Assembly: GCA_905221605.1 (NCBI GenBank)
Contig: CAJNDS010002108.1
Location: 563,909 to 627,908, forward strand
Source: Symbiodinium natans
Lineage: Eukaryota > Sar > Dinophyceae > Suessiales > Symbiodiniaceae
Length of the DNA stretch: 64,000 bases
Direction of reading: 5' to 3'
Numbering within the stretch: the stretch's first letter is position 1; every line of letters begins with the position of its first letter. The position numbers and the translations under genes are program-made. Positions 39,408-49,703 of this stretch are shown here, one piece after another. Under the pieces are notes generated by a model. It saw only the letters and a program-made list of their open reading frames with translations. It had not been told where the DNA came from and made no database searches.

Positions 39408-39819
39408 GTCAGATCCTCACACGCGGCAAGGTCTGAGAAAAATTCTGATACACCCCAGCCAGCCCGTCCCACAGTTCTTGTTGAGGCTCCTTGGAAGTAG
39501 CCGGGCTAAATATTGCAATATTCCATCAGAACAGCGTGTCAGGCTGCACGTACCGCGTAGTGAAACGACGTGTCTTCCCACAATTCTGTGCCAAATCCCA
39601 TGCATCGTTCAAGGTACTAGTGGACCGCTTCGGTGCCTCAAAGAGACCAAAAACAAGGAGAGTTTTCTGTAGGGTTTGGCTTTGTAAGCTAATTCTCTGC
39701 ATGTTAATGTAACAAGTATTCGCCTTGCATTGAAATTAAGGCCTGTATTTTCTCTACACTTCAGTTGGAGACTGTATTTTATTCGTCAAACCTCCATCTT
39801 GGCTAGAAATTCCTTTTTT

Positions 39820-40011
39820 GCTTTTGGAAGGAAGCAAGGAAGGAATGAAGGAAGGAGGGAGGAGGACTGGAGGAAGGACGGAAGGCAGGCAAGAATGAAG
39901 GAGGGAGCAAGGAATGAGAGAAGGAACGGGGGAAGAGAAGACAGCACGTTTTGTGTTTTTTGTTTTCTTTGGGGCGGGGGGGGGGGGGGGGCGGGGGGGG
40001 GGGGGGGCTGC

Positions 40012-40040
<29 letters not shown>
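39820..40040. repeat. GGAA-rich tract followed by poly-G
   Basis: Degenerate GGAAGGA repeats (about 39825-39935) are followed by poly-G with few interruptions (about 39973-40040). Confidence 0.9.
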
Positions 40041-40042
<2 letters not shown>

Positions 40043-40309
40043 GATAATCCAAGAATGCAATAGTGACATCAAGCAGGCGAATAGTATAATATAGGACAAT
40101 AGTAAAATCAAGTATGAAAAGGGATGATATGGGTAATACAGTATAGGATAGTATAATATGGTATGATATGGTATAGTATGGTATAACATATTTGTACGAA
40201 TATATTCAGAACAAAATGTAGTAGTAGGTTGCTATACGAACATAACAATGTCATAACATCGAAATATGTGAATGTACTGATCTACTAGTGGCCGGCCTAT
40301 GAACAAGGG

Positions 40310-40510
40310 AGAAGAATAGAGGTTTTCCGATTGAAGTATGAGGAAATAGATCTGTCCGACTAAAGCATAGAGGGAATAAATGTTTTCTGATTCAAGTACA
40401 GAGATCTTCTGAGGTTTCCTATCAGAAAACAAACAAAATGGAGGTCTTCCTTTAGAAAAAGCGGCTTGCGGCTTAGAATATAGAAAACATACAGAGGTTC
40501 TCCTATTACA
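40310..40510. repeat. Degenerate tandem repeat
   Basis: Related segments of about 45 bp share GAGGTTTTCCGATT, GTTTTCTGATTCAAGTA and GAGGTTCTCCTATTA-like cores. It lies in an intron between exons 39329 and 40767. Confidence 0.45.
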
Positions 40511-40766
40511 ACATCGGGAAGTAGCTTGCGGGACAAGATCCAAACCTTCAAAAGACAAAAATCAAACAGACAAAATCATGTAAAAACGCATCCCGAATGC
40601 AAGGCCACGTGCCCGGCCAACTGACACAGAACATGTCCAGCATCCAGACTGGACAACCCAACACATGGGACCTACAGCACCTGTAGCAGAACCCAAAGAG
40701 GTGTGGAAGACCAGGTTTCACAGCACGAAATTCCCTAATGCCAACAGCCCTCAACCGTGAGCTCAG

Positions 40767-40847
40767 GTGGAGATGACCTCCAGCAGCTCACTGGAGCCCC
40801 AGTTGAGCCACGACACGCCCCTGGACAACTTCGTACGCCTGACCGAG
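40767..40847 (+). CDS. Gene 2 exon (VEMTSSSSLEPQLSHDTPLD)
   Basis: GAGCTCAG|GTG opens an exon reading VEMTSSSSLEPQLSHDTPLD, then NFVRLTE, ending GAG|GCACCG (GC donor). It is 81 nt, phase 0. Confidence 0.55.
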
Positions 40848-41249
40848 GCACCGGGCAGGATGCCCCCAACAAGAGAACTATAAGAGAACTATGTATATAT
40901 ACATATATATACATAGATCTGTTTGCTACATCTCCCCCCCCCCCTCAGTTATTTGTTCCGCTAGTTGAATTACAACAACTGACTGAGCTATAACTTAAGC
41001 ATGTTCTCAGTCAATCCGCCATAGAACATGTAGAAACAATTTGGCATTGGAGTCTTCAACCAGTGAGAATATCACAAGACAAATAGTCATGCTTTTTGGT
41101 TTACATATGTGGATGAATGTACATGTTACTTAGTTTGTACTTCGTTGACGTACAGCATTCAAGGGCCCTTCAGCGTCAGTAGATTTTACTTTGAGCGCCG
41201 AAGCATATCCATAGTAAAGTACAGAGACTCTGGACCTGCAAGGCTTTCG

Positions 41250-41277
41250 GGTTTAGGGTTTAGGTGTAGGGTTTAGG
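41250..41277. repeat. Short TTTAGGG array
   Basis: Three to four units, directly after GACCTGCAAG|GCTTTC, a possible GC-donor exon end whose exon start I could not place. Confidence 0.8.
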
Positions 41278-41450
41278 AATATGTCAATCAATTGGTTTGA
41301 GTTGGCGGGAACTATGGCTAAGCATCGACACACATCGCATTCTCAGTGCGTGGCTGACCCTTGAATTAGATACATCTCAGAACTTGAATGGTTGCGTTAC
41401 TTGGGGGCTGGCGCATGAGGCGCCTGGTGGTTTCGTCGGTCTTCTTGCAG

Positions 41451-41633
41451 TTTCGGAACATTTCGGATGACTTCCGGGGGTTGGACCGCTACTCTACTGA
41501 CTCTACTCTATACATGGGCCTTGGTAAGTTGCAGGACGCGAGGCGGGACCGCCAACTGCGCATCGACTCTGGCGACGAGCCTTTGGCATACATGTCGGGG
41601 GGTAGTGCTCCATATCCCAGCAAAGTCAAGTGA
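41451..41633 (+). CDS. Gene 2 exon (FRNISDDFRGLDRYSTDSTL)
   Basis: CTTCTTGCAG|TTT opens a frame reading FRNISDDFRGLDRYSTDSTL, then YMGLG, with a strong donor GTAAGT at 41524. The frame also continues (DARRDRQLRIDSGDEPLAYM) to a stop at 41633, so the exon may be 73 nt or longer. Confidence 0.45.
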   Translation, partial: FRNISDDFRGLDRYSTDSTLYMGLGKLQDARRDRQLRIDSGDEPLAYMSGGSAPYPSKVK

Positions 41634-41997
41634 CATGAGAGCTAGAACTACAAGCAGTGGCTCATCTGGTTCGCCGAATCCTTGGCCCCTTGAGTCGCAC
41701 TCGTAACTGGTTGCGGGAGTAGGAAGGAAGCTGAAAGGTGCCAGGAATGGCTGGGCAGAACCCTGCCGACTTGCCCCGACGGGATGCACTCTCAGGGTGC
41801 TCGTGGACCTGTTCCAATCCGTTCCGTTGCAGAAGGGCACATCAGCGACAGTCCGGGCCAAAAGCAAACAGGCACTTGGTGAGAGAAGCCCCCGCCATCC
41901 TCCACACATCTCCACACCACAAGAGGGAGCATAAGCATCGATGTGGCCGGCTGAAGTGGACTGGCCTCTGGCTGAGCCCGCTTTGAATTGCAGGGTG

Positions 41998-42123
41998 GGA
42001 ATGTCACAAGAAGAAGCTCTTCCAACCACAGCTGTTCGTCAAAAAACCTGAACACCTTTTGGGCCAACCTCCGATGGCCCACCGAAACAGCATGGCGCTC
42101 ACAACTCCAGGGCCTCGACTCTA
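41998..42123 (+). CDS. Possible gene 2 exon (WECHKKKLFQPQLFVKKPEH)
   Basis: GAATTGCAG|GG opens a frame reading WECHKKKLFQPQLFVKKPEH, then LLGQPPMAHRN. Other frames are also partly open and the 3' end is not defined. The frame stops at 42121. Confidence 0.35.
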
Positions 42124-42155
42124 GGGCTCTAGGGATGCTCCCTCTATCAACCAGG

Positions 42156-42215
42156 ATCTTCACACACTCCGCGTCAACGACGTCGCCAGCTTTGGCACCA
42201 ACTGTGATTGCCTGG
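42156..42215 (+). CDS. Gene 2 exon (DLHTLRVNDVASFGTNCDCL)
   Basis: CAACCAG|GAT opens an exon reading DLHTLRVNDVASFGTNCDCL, then CTG|GCAAAC (GC donor). It is phase 0. The intron that follows is mostly CCCTAAA repeats. Confidence 0.55.
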
Positions 42216-42275
42216 CAAACCCTAAACCCTAAACCCTAAACCCTAAACCCTAAACCCTAAACCCTAAACCCTAAC
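42216..42275. repeat. CCCTAAA array forming most of a short intron
   Basis: Eight units start four nt into the intron. The proposed intron 42216-42303 is 88 nt, from GCAAACCCTAAA to CCCTGAG. Confidence 0.9.
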
Positions 42276-42303
42276 ACTGCTGCAGCTCCCCTGAAGCCCT
42301 GAG

Positions 42304-42378
42304 GAACTCGCCTTGCTGAAGTTCCAGCGGCCGAACACAGCCTCGGCCTCGCAGGGAGACCAGCAGGTTGTGTTCAAA
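42304..42378 (+). CDS. Gene 2 exon (ELALLKFQRPNTASASQGDQ)
   Basis: CCCTGAG|GAA opens a frame reading ELALLKFQRPNTASASQGDQ, then QVVFK. It joins in phase 0 to the previous exon. The 3' end is uncertain because the frame runs on into a GGGGATATTT tandem repeat. Confidence 0.45.
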
Positions 42379-42385
42379 AAGTTCA

Positions 42386-42446
42386 GGATTTGGGGATATT
42401 TGGGGATACTTGGGGATATTTGGGGATATTTGGGGATACTTGGGGT
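42386..42446. repeat. 12-bp tandem repeat (GGGGATA[TC]TT)
   Basis: Five to six copies of TTGGGGATATTTGGGGATACT, in a probable intron. Confidence 0.85.
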
Positions 42447-42735
42447 GAGTTTTCAGCAGCTTGAAGGTTGTCACTACTTCTCGGTGCAAGCGGCTCTGCA
42501 AGTCAAGTCGTCGCGTGCCACTGGGTACTGACAAACATTGTCGCGCTTATGTTTTTTTGGACGGCTTTGCTGACACACTGGCAGCGGCCAGACACAGGCG
42601 TTCTGCATGAATGGTTGCTTCGGACTGTGCATGTCGTCTCTTTTTGCTCCAGCTTTCTTGCAACTCAAGGCTCCAGCAGCCTACGACAAAGGCAAAGGCG
42701 TCCATCCCCCAGAGGTCCTTGCATGAACGTTTTCA

Positions 42736-42821
42736 GCTCTACTCTGCTTGTTCCATGGAACTCGGTGATGCCCGTCGTGGAATCCAAGGCCCACCATGGC
42801 AAAGGGGTCCGGGCCCTTATC
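42736..42821 (+). CDS. Gene 2 exon (LYSACSMELGDARRGIQGPP)
   Basis: GTTTTCAG|CTC opens an exon reading LYSACSMELGDARRGIQGPP, then WQRGPGPYQ, followed by GTGATC. The Gly/Pro/Arg-rich end fits the next exon. A TTTAGGG array (42868-42906) lies 45 nt into the intron. Confidence 0.45.
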
Positions 42822-42867
42822 AAGTGATCCCTTCAGCTCGGCAAAAGGGCTTTTCTGGTGCTGAGTA

Positions 42868-42906
42868 ATTTAGGGCTTAGGGTTTAGGGTTTAGGGTTTA
42901 GGGTTT
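42868..42906. repeat. TTTAGGG array
   Basis: Five to six units, downstream of exon 42736-42821. Confidence 0.9.
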
Positions 42907-43284
42907 ACTCTGGGGCAGCACAAAGACCTGATCGAGACTCTCATGATTCGGCTTTTCGGTCTTCAGATCGAAACACTTTGCAGACACAGGAATCCAACGC
43001 GTCAGGCATACAATAGAGGCCCACCGCCTCCGCCGCCGACGTACGGTGCTGAGTTGGAGCTAGAAAATTTATGGCAGATTCTTGAGGTTAGGAAAGTTTA
43101 AATTGTCCTGTGGGCATGTTGTTGCTTGCTGTCCGTGTGAGCAGCTGCCTGAAAAGCAGCTGTCTGCTGGCACGAGGCAGGGACGACAGCCGTACAACAG
43201 CTATTCAGGCCATCCGATCGTGCTGTGTTTTTAATGGTATGTTGAGCTGCAGTGAATGGTAGTCATGGTGGTTACCCTAAACCC

Positions 43285-43445
43285 TGATGATGATGAACGT
43301 GCTAGTAATGTTCAGAAGAAGTAGCAAAGAAATGTCAACAGCAACATTAGCAACAGCAGCGGCAGCGGCTCGTCCTAGGAGTAGGAATAGTAGCAGAAAC
43401 AGTCGAATCAGTGGTAGTAAGAGCGACCATAGTATAGAAAAGAAT
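43285..43445. repeat. Degenerate AGC/AGT trinucleotide tract
   Basis: Loosely repeated AGY triplets. The minus-strand Leu-rich frame is an artefact. Confidence 0.6.
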
Positions 43446-43940
43446 AGTAGGCTTACGGCTGCATAGCAACTCCAGCATATCACTATGGCAGACAGCCGAA
43501 AAAGTGCTGTGATGTTGGAATCCTTCGAAGCTTCAACATGTCCTGTTGAGGGGGGAGTTGTTTTCGATGGCTTTTCTTCAAGCATTGCTGGCCCCTGGCT
43601 TTCGAAAGCAAGTACTCATTCGTTTGGCTCAGCAGACTCTCCCAAGTGGGGGTGCATGTGTTTTCCCATCACCCTCAACAGGAGAAAGAAATGAGGACTC
43701 CCTACATCGATGCATCTCATGACCTTGTCTGTGGAAACGCCGCAAAGATATGCACAAGTGGATGCAAGCTCGATTTTGCGGAGATCCTTCGTATCACAAA
43801 AGCTCTACGAACCGAAGGACGTGCTGGAATTCGGCAATGCCTTGTCATATCGTGTCATGCCGTATGCGTCAACATCCTCTGATCTCTAGGGGGATTAGAG
43901 ATCTTGGATTTTATTGCTTCCTCTCTTTCTCTTTCGGCAG

Positions 43941-44034
43941 GCGCAGGCCGCGCAGGCACCACGCCCGCGCAAGGCCAGGCAACATATGCGCCCGGGAGCC
44001 TGGGGGCGGGGTCCTAGGAGGCCAGCCATGCCTG
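43941..44034 (+). CDS. Gene 2 exon, Arg/Pro/Gly-rich
   Basis: TTTCGGCAG|GCG, preceded by a long pyrimidine tract, opens an exon reading AQAAQAPRPRKARQHMRPGA, then WGRGPRRPAMP plus one base, and then the donor GTGCGT. The composition resembles RG-rich RNA-binding tails. That function is inference. Confidence 0.5.
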
Positions 44035-44863
44035 GTGCGTACAAGTGTCTTGCAGGGGATTTACGATATATGTGCATAGGGTCAATGCAGAGCATATTTC
44101 CGAGATGTGTGTACTTGACGGTATAGGCTTCACTGAAGTCACGAGCTGTTCGGTTTGGTTTGGAGGTCTGCGATCTAGGATTTGGTCTTGGTTTAAATCG
44201 TACCGATGAGGCGCAGCTCTTCCGGAGGCTTTGAATATTTTGTCAGAAACCCCTGCGCCAGCTGATGGTTTTCGGGCAGCTTATATGTTGAACGATTACA
44301 TGAGGCGCCAACGGCTAGTTTCAGGAGGGCTTGAGACAATGCCCTCAACAAACTCAATTGCAATAACGTTCAACATCCATTTTGGTACCTCTTGCGGGTT
44401 CTGCTGCCTCGCGGTTCTGAGAGAATCGATGTGACACGATGTGGCTGAAGCGCGTCTGTCTGTGTACAATGTGCACGAATCCACTTAGCCACTCGGTGGG
44501 CAGGAAATATTTGCTAGAGCGTCTTGTGCGAGCTGCATTGTAACCCTTTCTTAACTGCCATCACGTGTCATGGTCAGACACACCCGCCCCATGAAAGCAG
44601 CCCTGTATCATCTCTGCCAGAGTGAGGCAGAAACGGCCGTACAACGAATCTGGCGGCCACTATCCACCAGCGAAAAACGCTAGGACCGGGTGAGTTTACG
44701 CTGCATGCATCAGTCAAGTTCGATTCGGTATTGATGCTTGCAACGCTCGTGTTCTAGTTTTTGCAGCCTTTGTAGCTTTTGCCCCAAACTCCAAGCTGCA
44801 AAACGTTTCAATCCGGAAGCCGGAAAGTTCAAAAAGCTCCCGCTTGATCGGGCTCCCTTGCAG

Positions 44864-44911
44864 GGCCTCCTACGGCGGTGCACCCTCTTCAGGGTCTTCG
44901 TACTCCGGAGG
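44864..44911 (+). CDS. Gene 2 exon, Gly/Ser/Tyr-rich
   Basis: CCTTGCAG|G opens a frame reading ASYGGAPSSGSSYSG, then a GC donor (GCCCTG). Its end phase matches the next exon. Two other frames are open, so the choice rests on similarity to the following exon. Confidence 0.45.
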
Positions 44912-45277
44912 CCCTGGCTTTGAGGAGCACGCAGGAATGCACGCAGAATGCATGCAGAATGCACGATGCTTGCACACGATTGCAAGGGGGCGGCGGCCAG
45001 CATGGGCAGCGGTACCAGCAGCGTGGAGGCGGCAGTTTTCAATCCTGGTCAAAAACCGAAGATACACGAAGATCTTCACAAGGGATGTTCATTGTTCATG
45101 TCAGACCGCCTTCTCGAAAACATGCAGGGCCACTCAGTTGGCAAACCACTCTGGTTGAGCACGAGTCAGTGCACGGCACAGCTTGTAGAAGAAGGTCCTG
45201 CTTTGAGTGATGGCTAGGGCTGTACCGCTGCAAGGTTGCTAGTAGTCGCAGCCCTGCATTGATTCGAACTGTTGCAG

Positions 45278-45343
45278 GTGGCTCGTACGGTGGAGGGGGC
45301 GGCGGCGGAGGAGGCTGCAATGCTGGCGGAGACGTCGCATACT
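45278..45343 (+). CDS. Gene 2 exon, Gly-rich
   Basis: GTTGCAG|GT opens an exon reading GSYGGGGGGGGGCNAGGDVA, then Y, followed by the strong donor GTAAGC. It continues the GSY-rich segment. Confidence 0.5.
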
Positions 45344-46331
45344 GTAAGCATGTTCATGGATCCCAGTTCAGGACGAACAGGTCGCCGTCAGCGCATGTCA
45401 GGGGGTCTTTCCTCGGCCATCGCATTGTTGAACCATGAATTCTTAACAAGTACCCTTCACATGACTCAATGAAATGACAAAGATCCCCAATCTTGCAAAG
45501 TCGTACTCAATAGCTATAGACCTGTCAATGCCTCAACATCACCAGAGCCGTAATACGATCCTGAGACCCCCAAAATTCTCGACGCCAAGTTCTTGACACA
45601 AAGTTGGCAGGATACAGCGCCTACTCCCGACGGTGACGTAGCACAGGAGGGCCAGGAATTGTCGTGCAGTTTGGCCTCTAGATCCAGGAATTGCAATTGT
45701 CGGTGCTGAGGGCTGTTTGGTAGTGGCCATACACGATATTAGTGTCATTATTTTTATTCTTATTAATAGTGTTGTCACTAGTATACTTGCTGTCATTTTT
45801 CATGAGATGTCCATGAATGAGAGTGACTCACAGCCCATGACTAGACGCATTCGGCCGAAGATCCTTGAGCATCTCCAACACCATGACTGGTAGTCCCGGA
45901 GGTCAGCTTAAGCCGTTGGGTGATTTTAGTCACTGCTTTCAATCCACGTCTCCACATTGAAACTGCTCGGCCCTGGCAACCTGGTCGTAGCGAAGATTTC
46001 TGCAACACGGCAGAAATGCCGACAGCAAGATCAGCTATCATCGTGCACTTCAGGATCAAATCCACGGCATGCGTGTCACACAGTGTCTTGGCCTCATGCC
46101 ATGGCAACACTATATGTCATCATGTCCTCATGGCCATGTCATCACGTATCATATCGAGCAGCAGTACGGGTGTGTGCGTGTGTATATAGCCTGCACCCAC
46201 TCGAGAGGGTCTGCGCGTGCCAAAAAAAGTGTCAAGGTGAAGGAAAGCGGTCGCAGAACCCTTAATGCCTGTAGATTTGAAGTCAGTGCAGATTATGCAG
46301 CAAGTCAGAAAGGGCTGATCGAGTGGGCATC

Positions 46332-46478
46332 GCAAGTGCTTATCTGGGCGCAGACATGCGCAGACTGAATTGTGTCGCTGTTGGTTAGTTATCTTCGTTG
46401 ATAGCCGCAAGTGCATGTCTGGGCACAGACATGCGCAGACTGAATTGAGTCGCTGTTGATCAGTTATCTTCGTTGGTA
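46332..46478. repeat. Tandem duplication, 75-bp period, two copies
   Basis: Copies start at 46332 and 46407 and share GCAGACATGCGCAGACTGAATT and GTTATCTTCGTTG. The second copy ends just before GGCTTGCAG, a possible acceptor. Confidence 0.8.
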
Positions 46479-46584
46479 GGCTTGCAGCCTTCCAATCTGA
46501 CCACATCATGTCAGCAGTTACCACCTTTGCCAGAAACTCCATGCTTCCAAGCGCCAGTCATGCTGAAACACATGTTCTGGGCAG

Positions 46585-46764
46585 GCGGGAGTATTCTTCA
46601 GATCGAGAAGCACTGCGCCAGATTGCACAGGAGCTTTGTGAGCCGTTCACTGGAGAAGGATACCATGATCTTGATCCATATCGGAGCCTTGCACAGGAGC
46701 TGGTGAATATCGGCAGGATGACCGAGGCCGAGGCAGCTGGTTTTTGGGAGCAGAATCTTACGGA
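46585..46764 (+). CDS. Gene 2 or next gene, long exon (EALRQIAQELCEPFTGEGYH)
   Basis: GGGCAG|G opens a frame reading REYSSDREALRQIAQELCEP, then FTGEGYHDLDPYRSLAQELV and NIGRMTEAEAAGFWEQNLTE. At about 180 nt it is one of the longest exons here. The 3' end is not fixed (GTGTAG near 46783 is a candidate). The helical composition is convincing. The family is unrecognised. Confidence 0.5.
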
Positions 46765-46789
46765 GTCTTCAAAAATGGGCCTGTGTAGA

Positions 46790-48626
46790 TGCAGCGTTCC
46801 AGTTAAAGTGGGGAAGCCATGCCTATTTCGGCGCCTGCTCCTTAGGGGTGAAGGGGGGTTGGTGGTGGGATGGACGATAGAAGGGAAGAAGGGCAGGGAC
46901 AAAAACAAAAATCCCTAAGGCTGGAAAGAAACTGGCGTCAGCCCCAGGCTCAATGGGCTGGCAACAACCCGATGCAACAGCGCATGCCCTTAGCCAGCCG
47001 AGCAGTTCACAAGAAGAGCCCAGGCAGTTTTTTTCAACAGTCCGCGATTTTCGTCCGCAGCTTTAATAATTAATAGCCGTGAAATACGCACCAAGAATTC
47101 ATTAAGCCTGCGATCGGGCAAAAGACTGTCATTAAGTAAGTATCATTGGGAAAGAGCCCAGAATATTTTGTACTTCTCATAGGGCCTTAAGAATCAGATG
47201 TAATAAGAATGGTGTTCACCCGTGCACGAGTAAGAAGTTTAAGCACGGATTTAGCAATTTTGTGCCTCCTGTGTGCCGTTCGCAAGGTCACTTCTTCCTA
47301 AACCCCAAGATGTAACCTCACAAATGCTCCCGTTAACAGACCTGTGGACTTTTCCTGGCTTGCGACTTTCCTTTCATCTGCAGTTCCAGGGTGGTTTGGT
47401 GGTTGCACAACTAACTCCTCTTGCCCACGGAAACTGTCGATTCACTACAATATACTACAATGATAATGAGATTTCTTCGAATTTGGAGTCGGAGCAGGCT
47501 CCTATACGGGCACTGTTGTTTTCGGTTGTTGTGGCAGGTACAGTACATTTTACGTCAATGAAAATTGCCCACGCCCCAAACGTACAGGTTCAGTCGTTCA
47601 CAAGAATTTTGACCTTCTTCTTGTAAATCCCGAACCTTTCGACAGTTTACCCGAATGTTTTGGCAACAACCTCCCTGCTGACACATTCGGAAGCCGGATG
47701 GAAAAACTGTCGCGAAGGATCCACGAGGAAATCTCCTGGGCTCCATGAACTTTCCCGTATCTCCAACCAGGGAGGGTGGGCGCACAATTTCCTAAACCCT
47801 AAACCCTAAACCCTAAACCCCCTCAACTCGCGGCACGGCTTCAGACTGGAAGTGCTGTTGCCCTTGCCCATTTCCTCTTCTCAACCAAAGCGTCCAAGCG
47901 CGACTGCAACTTCCGCAAGCCCGAATACCTCAGCAACCCCTTCTGGTTTTTTTTTTTTAGAGGGCCTTGGCGGCCCACAGCTTTGAACTGGGCTCCTGAG
48001 TGGGCGTCGGTGAAGTGAAGGCCGTCGCCCACCGACTCCAGAAAGCCGAAACAGCTGCATGGTGTCCTCCAAACGTCGGAGATTCTGTTGCCGTCCAGTC
48101 CTTCAACCCCTAGAACTTCTGTCAGTTTGAAGTCCAAGCTTCGGGTGTCCTTCTGGCAACAAGTCCTCAGATCGGCAAGATAACTTCAGATACCTCAAGC
48201 GTGGAGGCTGAACAAAGCAAGTCATTCACAGACACAGCGCGATGCAGGGTGCCCGTGGCAACAGCCCGGCAATTGCTTGCCAAAGGTACCTCGAAGGAAT
48301 TGAATTGTAGTCCTTCAGGCCGAATGTTGCAACCATGCGAGATTGTGGGAAACAGTCCATCACGCCAGGCTTGGGTAGATCTCCTGGGCGATGATGCAGG
48401 GGGCATGAGTCTGAGCCGCACTTCAGGCTAAAGGCGACAATGCAACGCGAAGCCTTGAGCCACAATCCCGAGCCTTGAAAGCAGCTCACTGCAGCACTGC
48501 CAGCCCCGAACAGCTTTCAAACATCATCTAACCCTAAACCCTAAACCCTACACCCTACACCCTAAACCCCGACTCGGTGACACCACGCCTTCTCGGCAGC
48601 CCTCAAGTCCCGGAAAGTTGGCCACA
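46790..48626 (+). other. Mostly unassigned stretch
   Basis: It contains CCCTAAA arrays at 47790-47821 and 48529-48568. A + frame at 48201-48431 (VPVATARQLLAKGTSKELNC) is a weak exon candidate. Nothing else is supported. Confidence 0.35.
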
Positions 48627-48627
48627 C

Positions 48628-48711
48628 TGGCCAGTGGCCTGCACTAGAAAAGGTGCACAGGGTTGTTAAAAGAAAGAACTAAACCCTAAACCCTAAACCC
48701 TAAACCCTAAC
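48628..48711. repeat. 38-bp repeated segment plus CCCTAAA array
   Basis: 48628-48665 is identical to 34679-34716 and is again followed by an A-rich stretch and a CCCTAAA array (48679-48711) running up to an acceptor. Confidence 0.8.
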
Positions 48712-48716
48712 CACAG

Positions 48717-48790
48717 ATCTCGGGCTCCCGAAGCCGAAGCGACCAAGGATTTATGACAGCCTCTTGCGCGGCTGGGCACAGGCTGGATGG
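48717..48790 (+). CDS. PPR-like exon (PRIYDSLLRGWAQAGW) between telomere-like arrays
   Basis: ACCACAG|AT opens an exon reading LGLPKPKRPRIYDSLLRGWA, then QAGW, followed directly by GTTTAGGG. YDSLLRGWAQAG fits the first helix of a pentatricopeptide repeat, an RNA-binding helical repeat usually acting in organelles. CCCTAAA lies upstream and TTTAGGG downstream, with the array's GT as donor. Confidence 0.5.
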
Positions 48791-48874
48791 GTTTAGGGTT
48801 TAAGGGTTTAGAGTTTAGGGTTTTGGGTTCAGGGTTTAGGGTTTAGGGTTTAAGGGTTTGGGGTTTAGGGTTTT
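48790..48874. repeat. TTTAGGG array with degenerate units
   Basis: About eleven units including TTTAAGGG, TTTAGAG and TTTTGGG variants. Confidence 0.9.
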
Positions 48875-49666
48875 AGAGCGTAGAAATCGAGCGGGATACG
48901 GCAGTAAAGAGCAGTACCAGAACCTTCGTTAAACTTCTTTTCGCAGGGCTGAAGAGGGGTCATGTCCAACGTGTAGCTGTTGCACAACAAGATCTATGTA
49001 TAGGCTGTGTGATTTTACGGGTGCATGTTGCTCCTGCAAGGCTGCTTCTAGTCTGCCAAGCTGATACCATGGACAAGCTGCTTCGTGGCTGCCACAAGTC
49101 GAAGAGTCTGAGCACTTCGCGGTCAGGTGGGCAACATCGACCAAGCGCTGCGCTGGTTTCGGGCACCTTGGATTGTCTGTACATCTTGGTACATGTTCAT
49201 TCTTGGGCCATTGCTGTAACCATTAACTGAGCTCAGAGGGTATTTCCCACCGGGCGCAAGGATTCTACATCCTAAGCGTTCATTCTGGCAGCCAATTAGC
49301 ATGAGAGGCTGACCCAGTCGCTGTTAAAAACACATGCAAAGGTCATTCGCAACAACGACAAGCAGCCAGCGCAGGTCTGCGTTGGTTGGACTTTCAGGTA
49401 TTGTTGGGATTTAGCATCGTGGAGGTGTTTGCCGCTGCAGATTGGAGTTCAGCTTTTGGGTTGGGGCAATCGCGTGAAAGTGTTCGTAATTGCCCACCGA
49501 CGACACTAAGCGACTATGTGATTAACTTCACTTGGTTCAAGAAAGTTTAGATGTCCACAAATATCCCTTCAAAAACACATTTATGCGACCCCAACTCATC
49601 ATCAACAGATTCCCAATCGGCAGGTGCAATTCACTAAAGAAGGATCTCGGCAAGCATCGGTGCCTA

Positions 49667-49703
<37 letters not shown>

